Part shown: positions 9,172 to 18,207 of the stretch, one piece after another | How positions within the stretch are numbered: position 1 is the stretch's first letter | Layout of the letters: every line of letters starts with the position of its first letter | NCBI GenBank assembly: GCA_007693385.1 | Contig: REDR01000123.1 | Location: 1-64,000, forward strand | From: Anaerolineaceae bacterium | GTDB taxonomy: Bacteria > Chloroflexota > Anaerolineae > Aggregatilineales > Phototrophicaceae | Length of the DNA stretch: 64,000 nt | Direction of reading: 5' to 3' | Position numbers and translations under genes: made by a program | Notes under the pieces: model-generated | What the model was told of the DNA's origin: nothing | The model's database searches: none | What the model saw: only the letters and a program-made list of their open reading frames with translations

Positions 9172-10959
9172 TTATAAACCATGTCCAAGCGGGAAAAGCG
9201 GCGGTTGATCGTGTGCCTTGAGGCGACTCAACGGCAGTTGATCCAGCGAGCGCGGCCACGAATGGTTCAGCTTGCCGGTGAATGCCACATCACCGAATAG
9301 CAGATCGGTCATGCCTGCGCCTTCTGTGCCCGGCCACCATGCCACCACGAACGCATCAGCCAGCGCGACCTGCTCGGTGATGACGAGCGGGCGTCCGGAA
9401 AACAACACGACGATCAGGCGGTCACAATGGGCGCGGGTCTTTTCGATAGCGGCGATGTCCTCGTCGCATAGCACCAGATGACCGTTATCGCCGAAGCCTT
9501 CCGCATACGGCGCTTCGCCGACGGCCACGATTCCCACCGGCGCGTGAACATCGCCGAATTCGGCGGTCGAATCGTAGATCACGCTTTCCGACGATAACTC
9601 GGCGTTCAGCGCGTCGCGCAGAGTCGTGCCGTCCACGATGTCGCCCATGCCGCCTTGCCATTCGATTGTCCAGCCGCCGCATTGCATCCCAATATCGTCG
9701 GCGCCACGTCCGGCCAGCAAGACGCGCTCAGTCGATTTGCTCAAGGGTAGGGCGTCGTTATCGTTCTTCAGTAGGACGAGCGACTTCTGCACCGCCTCGC
9801 GTGCGGTAGCACGGTGCGCCGCACAGCCGACATCATCCAGCAGAGCCGCATCGGTGATCGGGTTATCAAAAAGTCCAAGCCAGAATTTCGCCCGCAGGAT
9901 GCGGCGCACCGCGTCATCAATGCGCGACATGCTGACATCGCCATTTTCGACGGCTCGTGTCAACGCGCCGATGAACTGACGGAAGTCAAACGGCACCATG
10001 TTCATATCAATGCCGGCATTGATGGACGACACAACGCAGGTGTAATAATCGCTATCAAGCTGATTGATCGCCATCCAATCGGAGACGACGAAGCCAGCGA
10101 AGCCTAATTCACCCTTCAGCACATCGGTGACGAGATAGCGGTGTTCGTGCATCTTCTCGCCGTTCCAGCTTGAAAACGAAGTCATGACGTTCAATGCGCC
10201 CGCTTTGATCGCGTCCTCATACGGTGCCAGATGCTCGCGGCGCAGGGTTTCCTCATCAATCCGGGCATCTCCCTGGTCGATCTTGAAGCCATCATCCGGC
10301 GCTTGCCAGTTGCCATGAATCCATTCGTAAGAGCGCGTTGATTCCCACTCCGCCGCGCCATCAGCGACGAAGTGCTTGACCGATGGCAACACGCGATGAT
10401 CGGTTTCGCTCAGTCCGCGCACGTAAGCCATGCTCATCTCGCGCACCAGCGCGGTCTGTTCGCTGAAGCCCTCATACGTGCGCCCCCAGCGAATATCACG
10501 CGGCACGGAAACCGCCGGGGCGAAGTTCCAATGCACGCTGGTCGCCAGTAGTTCCTTCGCGGTGATCTGCGCGGTACGCTCGACTAATTCTGCATCGCCT
10601 GATGCGCCTAGCCCGATATTGTGCGGGAAGATGGTCGCGCCCTGCACGTTATTATGGCCGTGTACCGCATCCGAGCCGTAAATCAACGGGATGCTCAGCC
10701 GTGTTTTGAGCGCGGCCTGCTGATAGTCCACCACCATCTGCCGCCACGTCGCCGCCGTGTTCGGCTCTGGATTACCGCCACCGCCACTTAACACCGAACC
10801 GATGGCGTATTCGGTGACATCATCCGGTGTGATGCTGTTTTTCTCGGCCTGTGTCATCTGGCCGACTTTTTCCGCTAGCGTCATCTGGGCGAGCAACGCA
10901 GAAATCTGCGCTTCTAAAGCCTCGACGGTGGCCTGTACTTGCGATGAGGTTGTTCGCAT
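9172..10959 (-). CDS. Intracellular GH3 beta-glycosidase
   Basis: A 595-aa family-3 glycoside hydrolase without a signal peptide or the CBM9-like module of its neighbour. It shows KHFVADG, nucleophile Asp294 in VVSDW and the acid/base region GEAPYAEGFGD. It ends after the second GH3 domain (GHGL), so it lacks a fibronectin-III tail. It probably cleaves the oligosaccharide imported by the adjacent ABC permeases. Aaggag lies 6-7 nt before the ATG. The gene is 24 nt from its secreted paralogue and shares long near-identical DNA stretches with it. Confidence 0.9.
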   Translation of the reverse strand: MRTTSSQVQATVEALEAQISALLAQMTLAEKVGQMTQAEKNSITPDDVTEYAIGSVLSGGGGNPEPNTAATWRQMVVDYQQAALKTRLSIPLIYGSDAVHGHNNVQGATIFPHNIGLGASGDAELVERTAQITAKELLATSVHWNFAPAVSVPRDIRWGRTYEGFSEQTALVREMSMAYVRGLSETDHRVLPSVKHFVADGAAEWESTRSYEWIHGNWQAPDDGFKIDQGDARIDEETLRREHLAPYEDAIKAGALNVMTSFSSWNGEKMHEHRYLVTDVLKGELGFAGFVVSDWMAINQLDSDYYTCVVSSINAGIDMNMVPFDFRQFIGALTRAVENGDVSMSRIDDAVRRILRAKFWLGLFDNPITDAALLDDVGCAAHRATAREAVQKSLVLLKNDNDALPLSKSTERVLLAGRGADDIGMQCGGWTIEWQGGMGDIVDGTTLRDALNAELSSESVIYDSTAEFGDVHAPVGIVAVGEAPYAEGFGDNGHLVLCDEDIAAIEKTRAHCDRLIVVLFSGRPLVITEQVALADAFVVAWWPGTEGAGMTDLLFGDVAFTGKLNHSWPRSLDQLPLSRLKAHDQPPLFPLGHGL

Positions 10960-10998
10960 GATTGCTCCTTAAAAAGCCTTCGTCTTAAAAGCTCGTCA

Positions 10999-12105
10999 TT
11001 ACTTGTCTACGCCGGTTATCACGATACCTTGAATGAATACCCGTTGCGCCATGAAGAAGATCGCCAGAGGCAGGATCATCGAGATGATGGCCGCCGCAAG
11101 GATCAAGTTCGGCTCGGAACTATACAAGCCGTTGAATTCGGTCAGGCCGACGGTGATCGGGTTCAAGTCGCGGCTACCGGCCAGATAGATCAACGGGCCG
11201 AAGAAGTCATTCCATGCGAAGAAGAAATGGAACAGCGCGACGGCGGTCAGCGCGGGCATGGCCTGCGGCAGGATGATTGATATGAACGTGCGGAATGGGC
11301 CTGCTCCGTCGATGTAGGCGGCTTCTTCTAGCTCACGCGGGATCGTCAGGAAATATTGCCGCAACAGGAATACGTTGTAAGCGTTGCCGAACATCTGCGG
11401 CACGATCAACGGTAGCCACGATCCGCCCCAGCCCAGCACATTGACGAAAAAGGCATACGTCGGCACCAGCGTCACCGCAGGCGGCAAGATGATCGTAGAG
11501 ATCAACACCATGAACAGGATGTTCTTGCCCGGAAAGCGGAAGCGAGCGAAGCCGTAGGCGGTCAATGACGAGGCGATCAGCGTCCCGAACATCGTCACCA
11601 GCGCATACATCATCGTATTGCCCAGCAAACGAGCGAAGCGGATGGCGTTCCATGCCCGCGAATAGTTGCTCCATTGCACATCTAACTCGCGCACCGGTTC
11701 CAATTGTCGCCAGTTGCCTTCCCATTCAATCGGCTCGGCGTCGAGGTCTGCTGGATTGATGAACGTGCTTGATTGCCTGCCCGCCCGTAACAACGCCAAT
11801 TCCAGCATTTCACCATCTATCGGCACGGTATAGATGTCCAGTTGTCGCCCTTCATAGGGCAGGGCGGTCGTTGACATCGGCAAGATAGGCGCACGGGAGT
11901 CCGACGCCTGAGCGCTGGTTTTCAGCGAGGTGATGCCGCCATAAGCCAGTGGCATCAAATAGATGGAGAGCAAGATCACCGCCAATAGCGTGATGGCGAA
12001 TTGATTCAGCAGGTTGCGCCGACGGCGGGCGGTCTTCACATCAATAGATGTAACCCGTGCTAAATCCCGTTCAGTTGTTTTCTGTACAGATGTGACACTC
12101 GCCAT
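10999..12105 (-). CDS. Sugar ABC transporter permease, MalG type
   Basis: Second permease of a CUT1-type carbohydrate importer. The 368-aa protein has six TM segments and the EAA loop EEAAYIDGAGPFRTF that contacts the ATPase. Between TM1 and TM2 there is an extra roughly 90-residue extracytoplasmic segment (about 70-155) with beta-rich, charged sequence, which explains why it is longer than the usual roughly 280 aa. Its start overlaps the previous stop by one base (TGATG), so the two permeases are translationally coupled. Confidence 0.92.
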   Translation of the reverse strand: MASVTSVQKTTERDLARVTSIDVKTARRRRNLLNQFAITLLAVILLSIYLMPLAYGGITSLKTSAQASDSRAPILPMSTTALPYEGRQLDIYTVPIDGEMLELALLRAGRQSSTFINPADLDAEPIEWEGNWRQLEPVRELDVQWSNYSRAWNAIRFARLLGNTMMYALVTMFGTLIASSLTAYGFARFRFPGKNILFMVLISTIILPPAVTLVPTYAFFVNVLGWGGSWLPLIVPQMFGNAYNVFLLRQYFLTIPRELEEAAYIDGAGPFRTFISIILPQAMPALTAVALFHFFFAWNDFFGPLIYLAGSRDLNPITVGLTEFNGLYSSEPNLILAAAIISMILPLAIFFMAQRVFIQGIVITGVDK

Positions 12106-13082
12106 CAGTTACGCTCCCCTGCATAATACACCCAGTAGCGGGCGCTGATGAACAGCGCTAGCGTAATCATCAGGCCGATAATGAAGATCAGCCACGCCAG
12201 CGATGCGCCATAGCCCATATTCTGGAATGTGAAAGCCTGCTTGTAAAAATGCACCATGAAGAAGCGCGTCGTCCCTTCCGGATAGCCACTGCCACCATTT
12301 AACACCCATGGCACGATGAAATATTGCAATAGACCGACCACACTCAACACCAGATTGTAGAAAATGACCGGCGATACCATCGGCAGGGTGATATTAAGCA
12401 GGCGACGTGACCAGCCTGCGCCGTCGATCTTGGAGGCTTCATAAAGCTCGGTAGGGACGCCCTGCAATGCCGAGAGGTTAATCAATATGGCGTTGCCGAT
12501 GCCCCATATCCCGATGAATGTATAGGCGAGATAGATCAAGTTGGGGTTATCGAGCCAGCGCAACCCCCCCGCCCCCAGTGCTTGAATACCTATCGCATCC
12601 AATCCGCGATTTACCCAGCCTGTCTGCGGGTTTAATACCTGCGACCAGATGAGGATGGCGGCGATTAATGGCACCATCGTCGGCGCATAGAATAGCGTGC
12701 GGAATAGATTGCGCCCCAACAGATTCTCAGAATTTAGCAGGACGGCCAGCATAAAAGCGGTTATCATGCCAATTGGCAAAGAGATAAAGGCAAATTTGAA
12801 CGTCACGCCTAGCGTGATCCATGTGTTGGGGTCTTCGAAGAGCATCCGCCGCCAGTTATCTAGCCCGACGAAACGCGCTTCATCCGGCGCGGATAGCGTG
12901 AAACTGAACATCGAGAAGCCCAATGAAGCGATCATCGGCACCAGATGAAATATGAAAAAGCCGATCAGCCACGGACTGATAAAGATTAATCCCCACTTCG
13001 CTTCGCGCCTTTGTGAGGCGCTCATACCTTTTCGACCATTTGGCCGCCGCTTCCCGACTATCAAGTTAGCGTTAAGCTCCAT
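12105..13082 (-). CDS. Sugar ABC transporter permease, MalF type
   Basis: First permease of the CUT1 importer, 325 aa. A cytoplasmic basic N-terminus of about 28 residues precedes six TM helices (first GLIFISPWLIGFFIF). The EAA loop is YEASKIDGAGWSRRL. It pairs with the MalG-type permease just downstream and the binding protein upstream. No ATPase gene is present in the operon, so a shared MsmX/MsmK-like ATPase encoded elsewhere is inferred. Confidence 0.92.
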   Translation of the reverse strand: MELNANLIVGKRRPNGRKGMSASQRREAKWGLIFISPWLIGFFIFHLVPMIASLGFSMFSFTLSAPDEARFVGLDNWRRMLFEDPNTWITLGVTFKFAFISLPIGMITAFMLAVLLNSENLLGRNLFRTLFYAPTMVPLIAAILIWSQVLNPQTGWVNRGLDAIGIQALGAGGLRWLDNPNLIYLAYTFIGIWGIGNAILINLSALQGVPTELYEASKIDGAGWSRRLLNITLPMVSPVIFYNLVLSVVGLLQYFIVPWVLNGGSGYPEGTTRFFMVHFYKQAFTFQNMGYGASLAWLIFIIGLMITLALFISARYWVYYAGERN

Positions 13083-13120
13083 CGCATCGTTCCTCCAACC
13101 AGAGTTTGATCTTAACGAAA

Positions 13121-13151
13121 GGCGGCAGGCCGAATGTGCTGGCCTGCCGCC
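13121..13151 (-). promoter_or_regulatory. Stable intercistronic hairpin (mRNA end protection or partial terminator)
   Basis: An 11-bp perfect GC-rich stem (13121-13131 with 13141-13151) and 9-nt loop sit between the binding-protein stop and the permease start. The minus-strand 3' side has only a short, broken T run, so read-through is expected. Such hairpins commonly raise binding-protein mRNA over permease mRNA; that role is inferred here. Confidence 0.6.
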
Positions 13152-13166
13152 TGTCTGGTCAATTCG

Positions 13167-14555
13167 TTAACGCGAGGCCGCGTTGAAAATTGACTGCAAT
13201 TCAGCGCGGAGCACTTCTAGTTCCCGCGCCACGTCGAGGTTTCCATTCTGTAGAACCAGGTTCCACGTCTCGGCGTAACGGTCTGACGATTCGAGGAAGC
13301 TGGGCATCCCCTCTTCGTGGTTGGGGTTGTCGGGGAAGGAGAGTGACTGTAGCGCGACATCCCAGTTGATGTCTGCGTCGCTCATGCCGATGCCTTCGGC
13401 GAAGCGATCAAAGAATCCGTCTTGTAGGCTGATGCGTGCGGGCAGGCCGCCATAGATGCGGGTCAGCGTGTCGGCATTTTCACCCAGCATGTAGGTCAAC
13501 ACGGTGAAGGCTTCTTCCGGATAGCGGGTCCTCGCCATAATGCCGAAGGTGTCCGCGTGTAGCTTGGCGGTGACTTCGCCATTGTGCGACGGGATCGGGG
13601 CGAGGTCCCACGGGATGCCGCGAGAGTCGAGCGAAGATGTGCCCCAGCCCATGTACCATAGGTGGATGGCGTGCATCCCCAGATTGCCGCTATCAAACCA
13701 GTTGCCGCTACCGCCGCCCATGATGTCGCTGTCGCGGTAGATGCCGTTGGGGTAGAAGTAGTCCACCCACATCGCGTCATGAATCCACTGTGCGCCTTCT
13801 AACCACACATCGGGGATTTGCGCGTTGTTGTCTTCGTCAACGAAGTTGCCAGCGCCGAACAGCGTCAATTCGCCGCGCATGTCGGTGTAGCCAGTGCCAT
13901 AGCCGAACTGCACGATGTTGTCGGTGTCGAAGCCGTCCATTGTCGCGTCGTTACCGTCAATATCAACGGTCAGGTACAGCGCCAGATCGCGCAGGGTTTC
14001 GGTGTTCCATTCACGCTCGACGCCGTTCCAGTCCACATACGGCTCGCCGTAGTTGGCGGGCGGGTAGGGCGCTCCGGCTTCGTCGAAGATGTCCTTGTTG
14101 TACATGATGAAGTAGGGGAACACCGCGAACGGCAGACCGAGCTGGCCTTCGCCCTCTACGAAGTAGAAGTCGATTAGCGCCGGGTCGAAGTCGCTCAGGT
14201 CGTATTCCGTCGCTTCGATTAGCGGATTAAGGTCTAGCCAGACGCCTTCAAATGAAGCGCGTCCGCGAATGCCCATCGGCCCAACGATGTCGGGCGCGTT
14301 ACCGGCGGCGATCTGCGTGTTCAAGACATCATAAGCCTGTGCATTGTCGATAACTTCAAGCACCAGCAAAATTTCATCTTGCGATGCGTTGAACTCCGCG
14401 ACGAACGCTTCCTGTTGCGTGATGACCGGGCCATCTGTGCCCGCACCCAGCCCGACGAACCAGCGAACGCGGACGCGCTCTTGCGCCCCTGCGATTGACA
14501 ATGAAAGCAAGACAACCATACTCGCCAACATCAAAGTTAGTAATTTAGTACGCAT
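13167..14555 (-). CDS. Sugar ABC transporter substrate-binding protein
   Basis: Extracytoplasmic carbohydrate-binding protein of 462 aa, family-1 solute-binding fold. A cleavable signal peptide (about 1-24, ending AGAQ) lacks a lipobox Cys, so it is periplasmic, secreted or otherwise retained rather than a lipoprotein. The mature part begins VRVRWFVGLG and contains the typical AAGNAPDIV hinge motif. AAAGGAG lies 6 nt before the ATG. It is the first structural gene after the LacI operator, so it should be the most strongly expressed gene of the operon. Confidence 0.92.
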   Translation of the reverse strand: MRTKLLTLMLASMVVLLSLSIAGAQERVRVRWFVGLGAGTDGPVITQQEAFVAEFNASQDEILLVLEVIDNAQAYDVLNTQIAAGNAPDIVGPMGIRGRASFEGVWLDLNPLIEATEYDLSDFDPALIDFYFVEGEGQLGLPFAVFPYFIMYNKDIFDEAGAPYPPANYGEPYVDWNGVEREWNTETLRDLALYLTVDIDGNDATMDGFDTDNIVQFGYGTGYTDMRGELTLFGAGNFVDEDNNAQIPDVWLEGAQWIHDAMWVDYFYPNGIYRDSDIMGGGSGNWFDSGNLGMHAIHLWYMGWGTSSLDSRGIPWDLAPIPSHNGEVTAKLHADTFGIMARTRYPEEAFTVLTYMLGENADTLTRIYGGLPARISLQDGFFDRFAEGIGMSDADINWDVALQSLSFPDNPNHEEGMPSFLESSDRYAETWNLVLQNGNLDVARELEVLRAELQSIFNAASR

Positions 14556-14666
14556 TTCTTTCTCCTTTATAGAAAAATGTTTAGACGTTTTCTAGTCAAT
14601 AAATACTCACGATATAGGCCGTATTCGGTCAATAGCGCCTCCTTACATCCAGACCATAATCAGTTG

Positions 14667-14680
14667 TGAGAGCGCTCTCA
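14667..14680. promoter_or_regulatory. LacI-family operator upstream of the glycoside operon
   Basis: TGAGAGCGCTCTCA is a perfect 14-bp palindrome with the central CG step typical of LacI/GalR operators. It lies between the lacI-type gene and the binding-protein start, about 110 nt upstream of the latter. Two related sites precede lacI itself. Repression of the operon, relieved by a sugar, is the likely logic. Confidence 0.8.
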
Positions 14681-14729
14681 AAACACTGCAAAAAAATCCG
14701 CTGGTTTCGCACTCTCATCGAAAAATCAA

Positions 14730-15749
14730 TCATCGTAAGGCTCCACAACTTTTACGAACGATCAATTCAACTGGCAAAATTGTTCCGCGTGCTTCCCGTG
14801 ATTCGGTGTCGATCATGTCAACCAGCGTCCGCACCGCCATACTGCCGGATTCTTCGACGGGCTGGCGGATGGTGGTTAGCGGCGGGACAGCATTACTGGC
14901 CGCAGGGAAGTCATCAAAGCCGACAACGGCGATGTCATCCGGCACTTTCAAACCGGCTTCCTGTATGGCTTGCATCGCGCCGAGCGCCATCGCGTCCGAA
15001 CCGGCGAAGACCGCATCCGGTTTTAGCGGCAATAGTTGCCGCATCGCGCTGACGCCACTGGCGAACGTGAAATCGCCTTCAACGATCAATTCGCGGTTAA
15101 TAGGCACTTGACGATCTTCAAAGGCTTTCAAGAATCCACCTAGCCGATCTTGGCCGACGGTCGTCCGCGACTCAGGAGAGATGCAAGCGATACGTTTGTA
15201 GCCGGTACGGATCAGGTGGCTGGCCGCCGTCGAAGCGCCGCCGATGTTATCCGCATCAATGAAACTCGCGCTGGAATCATACGGTGCGCGTCCCACCATA
15301 ACGAAGGGTACGCCGCGCTTTTGTAAGATCGGCACGTAGGGGTCATCAGCGACAGAGGCGGTCAGGATTAGCCCATCGACTAGCCCGCTATTGATGATCT
15401 GATTGAACTTGGTGCGCTCTTCTTCACGATTTCTGAAGATGAAAAGTGACAACACGTAATCTAGCTGGTTGCACTCGTGTGATATGCCGTTGATTAGCTT
15501 GGGGTAGTAGGGGTCGATGAAGAGGTCTGTCCCGCCGACGAGCGGCTTAAAGACGCCGATGATGTTGGAACGGTTGGACGCCAGCGAACGGGCGGCGCGG
15601 TTCGGTTCGTAGCCGGTTTCGTCGATGACCTTCTGCACGCGCTCGCGCACTTCGGTGCGGATATTGGGGTGTCCGTTGACAACCCGCGAGACCGTGGCGC
15701 GTGAGACACCGGCTAATTCAGCAATCTTTTCTAAGGTTAATCGCTTCAT
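14730..15749 (-). CDS. LacI/GalR-family transcriptional repressor
   Basis: A 339-aa regulator. The N-terminal helix-turn-helix (IAELAGVSRATVSRVVNG, residues 8-25) is followed by the hinge helix region ending AARSLASN and a periplasmic-binding-protein-like effector domain (about 62-335). It probably binds the TGAGAGCGCTCTCA-type sites flanking it, controlling both the transporter/GH3 operon and itself. Its position 174 nt upstream of the binding-protein gene on the same strand supports this. Confidence 0.93.
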   Translation of the reverse strand: MKRLTLEKIAELAGVSRATVSRVVNGHPNIRTEVRERVQKVIDETGYEPNRAARSLASNRSNIIGVFKPLVGGTDLFIDPYYPKLINGISHECNQLDYVLSLFIFRNREEERTKFNQIINSGLVDGLILTASVADDPYVPILQKRGVPFVMVGRAPYDSSASFIDADNIGGASTAASHLIRTGYKRIACISPESRTTVGQDRLGGFLKAFEDRQVPINRELIVEGDFTFASGVSAMRQLLPLKPDAVFAGSDAMALGAMQAIQEAGLKVPDDIAVVGFDDFPAASNAVPPLTTIRQPVEESGSMAVRTLVDMIDTESREARGTILPVELIVRKSCGALR

Positions 15750-15779
15750 CGTTCATTAACCTGACATGAGCAATATTTT

Positions 15780-15791
15780 GAAAGCGCTCTA
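15780..15791. promoter_or_regulatory. Degenerate LacI-type operator at the lacI 5' end
   Basis: GAAAGCGCTCTA keeps the AGCGCT core and one good half-site of the operator found at 14667. It lies about 30 nt upstream of the lacI start, next to an AT-rich stretch that could hold the -10. Autoregulation is inferred. Confidence 0.5.
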
Positions 15792-15854
15792 TATTTATAG
15801 CCTAAAAAGACCAAAAAACCGCTAAAAAAGGCATTATTTGACGATTATGACACA

Positions 15855-15884
15855 TTTATATTTGAGAACGCTCTCAAATATAAA
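15855..15884. promoter_or_regulatory. Extended LacI-type operator upstream of lacI
   Basis: A 30-nt palindrome with a single mismatched pair, centred at 15869/15870, has the core TTTGAGAACGCTCTCAAA and AT-rich outer arms. It shares the GAG-(A/a)-CG-CTC core of the operator at 14667. The site is about 85 nt from the other lacI-proximal site, a spacing compatible with looping. Confidence 0.75.
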
Positions 15885-15969
15885 CATAAGATTAAACGAT
15901 CCGGATCAATTTGTCAAGCGATTGACTCCGGTGAGGCGTGTTTTGGATTTTGCGCGCTATCGCAGGGGA

Positions 15970-16040
15970 GGGCATAGCACGCTACGCCCTAGATTTTCGT
16001 TTGTGGCGGTGCAATGGATTTGCGTCTGCGCTGAATTGCA
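15970..16040. repeat. Degenerate palindromic intergenic repeat, copy A
   Basis: A segment beginning gggcatagcacgctacgccc and ending in a ctgcgctgaattgca tail resembles the segment at 51784-51863, with an internal length difference. Both copies are intergenic and palindrome-rich. The 15750-16148 gap holds, besides this, two operators and the terminator of the serine hydrolase gene, and no gene. Confidence 0.45.
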
Positions 16041-16084
16041 AAAGAGGCGATGTTGCGTGACTGCTGACCGCCAAACATCGCCTC
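16037..16084 (-). terminator. Terminator after the serine hydrolase gene
   Basis: An 11-bp stem (16044-16054 with 16074-16084) with a 19-nt loop is followed on the minus strand by TTTTGC. It lies about 65 nt past the stop of the serine hydrolase gene. Confidence 0.65.
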
Positions 16085-16148
16085 ATTGTTGATGATATTG
16101 CCTAATCTTTGATGATAATGAACGCTTGTCGAGCGTCAGATCATCCGG

Positions 16149-18113
16149 CTAATCTACCGACGTGAACACATAACGATCTGTCCCGATGTCGATGACGATT
16201 TGCGGCTGTCCGCCGCCGTCTATTTCAAACTCGACGGGAAGCCCGGTCAACGGCGCTTCGTGGAACAGATAGTCGCTGACTTCGCCATCTTCGTTCAGGC
16301 TAGCGCGAAGCTCGGTGGTGAATTCGCCGGCATCGAGGATCACCGCGTCGCCTACGATCTGCACGTCCAGCCCGCCCAGTTCCGCGTTCGCGTACGAACC
16401 GACAAAATCAGCGAAGAAACCGAGATCAAGCTCGGCGCTGAGGTCGATGTCGGCCATCGCTTCTTCGGCCTGTTCCAGCAGGCGCTCAAACGCGGGCAGG
16501 ATGTCGGATTCCAGATCAAAGACCAGTTCAAACAAGCGCGTCCGCACGCCTTCATTGAAGATGTTCGTCCCGCGTGCGTTGGTCAATACGCTGATACCGA
16601 TGTCGGCAGTCGGCAAGAACGCCAGATCGCTAGTGAATCCGAACGTGTTCCCGCCATGATGCAACAACGGTAGCCCCTTGTATTCATCGACGAACCAGCC
16701 GAGACCGTAATTCATTTGCGCGGTCACGCCGACCTGCGGCTCCCACATCGCCAGCAGATTTTCCTCTGAGACGATGCGCTCGCCGTTCGGCGCGACTCCA
16801 CCGGCCAGCAACATCAGCAAGTACTGGCTCATATCGTTCGCCGTTGACCATAACGCGCCCGCCGGAGCGACTGGCGTTACGAAGCGTTCGATGTCGAGCG
16901 TGATCGGATAATACACCATATCCAGATTAACGCCGTGTGGGGTGGCGACGTTTTCCGCCGTTTCCGCACGTTCAAACGCGAAGAAACTGTTTTCCATGCC
17001 CAACGGTGCGAGGATGCGCGACTCGATGGCGGCGGTGTATACATCGTAAGCGTCAGCTAGATCGCCGCCTTCAGCCAATGCGCCTATGTAGCCGCCCGCC
17101 GCGATCAACTGATTGCTGTATTGAAATGCTTCGCCGAAGCCGGTGAACAGACGATAGGTGGCGATGTCGGCGAGGATGGCTGAAGGCGTTAGTTCATCCG
17201 CGTTGAAGATCAACTCAAGATCACGGCGCGGGACGCCGGTGCAGGCGCACATCAGATTACGGAATGTGATTTCGTCGGTCACTTCCGGGTCGGCCAGCGC
17301 GAATGACGGCAGGATATCAATAACCGGTGTATCCCATGTGATGATGCCCTCATCGGCCAACTGCGATAGATACACGGTAGTCATTGTCTTGGATGTACTG
17401 CCGATCATCATCATTGTATCCGGCGTGACCGGCTCATCGCCACCTAATTCCTGTACGCCGAAGCCCGCCGAATAGATCACTTCACCGTCCTGCACAATAC
17501 TGACGGACGCGCCCGGGACTTCGCCAGCTTCTAGCGCATAGCGTATGAATTCTTCAAGCTCGGCGATGATGTCTTCGTCAATGGTTAGCGGCGCAACGTC
17601 GCTGAGGTCAACTTGATCGAGTGCGTTGATAGTGAAGCCGGAAGCGATGATGTTGATCTGCGATTGGCGACGAAGAGCGGTGTCGAATTCGGCGTCGAAC
17701 AACATCAAATAGATGACACCATCAACGGATTGCGCCAAGCCCTGATAGATCGTCTCGTCACCCATCTCAAATTCGTAGGTGATGATAACTGCTTCGTCAA
17801 CGCCCGCATCCGGCGGTAGTGGCTGAATGTCGGCATCCGCTAGCGCCATGTCGAAATCGGGAATTAGGGCGCGGATATTGTCATCAACCGCCGCCGTCAG
17901 GTCATCGCCCGCGACGGCCAACACGTACACCAATATCATCTCATCCGGATCAACCAGTACAGCGTAGCCGTCCGCCTGCTCAACTGTCCAATTTGTCGGG
18001 ATCGGTACGCTGAAAAGTCCGTCCGGACTGAAATAGCGTTCATCGTCATCCTGTGCGGCAACCAGTGAAACCATGCCAAACACGAGCATTAAAACCAGAA
18101 AAAAACGTCGCAT
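16149..18113 (-). CDS. Secreted beta-lactamase-related serine hydrolase
   Basis: Class-C beta-lactamase/esterase/DD-peptidase fold protein, 654 aa, exported. Signal peptide at about 1-20. An N-terminal domain of about 150 aa (around 25-165, opening with FSPDGLFSVPIP) is not part of the usual family. The serine hydrolase domain has STSK (Ser239-Lys242), YSN (Tyr332-Asn334) and a HHGGN third motif. A further C-terminal beta domain follows (about 545-654). AGGAG abuts an upstream ATG but is 6 nt from the ATG at 18113, so the latter start is chosen. Substrate unknown; not a proven antibiotic-resistance gene. Confidence 0.85.
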   Translation of the reverse strand: MRRFFLVLMLVFGMVSLVAAQDDDERYFSPDGLFSVPIPTNWTVEQADGYAVLVDPDEMILVYVLAVAGDDLTAAVDDNIRALIPDFDMALADADIQPLPPDAGVDEAVIITYEFEMGDETIYQGLAQSVDGVIYLMLFDAEFDTALRRQSQINIIASGFTINALDQVDLSDVAPLTIDEDIIAELEEFIRYALEAGEVPGASVSIVQDGEVIYSAGFGVQELGGDEPVTPDTMMMIGSTSKTMTTVYLSQLADEGIITWDTPVIDILPSFALADPEVTDEITFRNLMCACTGVPRRDLELIFNADELTPSAILADIATYRLFTGFGEAFQYSNQLIAAGGYIGALAEGGDLADAYDVYTAAIESRILAPLGMENSFFAFERAETAENVATPHGVNLDMVYYPITLDIERFVTPVAPAGALWSTANDMSQYLLMLLAGGVAPNGERIVSEENLLAMWEPQVGVTAQMNYGLGWFVDEYKGLPLLHHGGNTFGFTSDLAFLPTADIGISVLTNARGTNIFNEGVRTRLFELVFDLESDILPAFERLLEQAEEAMADIDLSAELDLGFFADFVGSYANAELGGLDVQIVGDAVILDAGEFTTELRASLNEDGEVSDYLFHEAPLTGLPVEFEIDGGGQPQIVIDIGTDRYVFTSVD

Positions 18114-18207
18114 ATTCATCTCCTAGCATGTGAATAGTAAGGAACTGCACAACCTAATACGCAGAAGATGAGAGCGGGGTTTCACTCATTTCGTTCAGCA
18201 ATCGGCG

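Noticed and set aside
16149-18113. Antibiotic-resistance beta-lactamase
   Set aside because: The SxxK/YxN fold is shared by many esterases and peptidases, the protein has unusual extra domains, and no resistance context is present.
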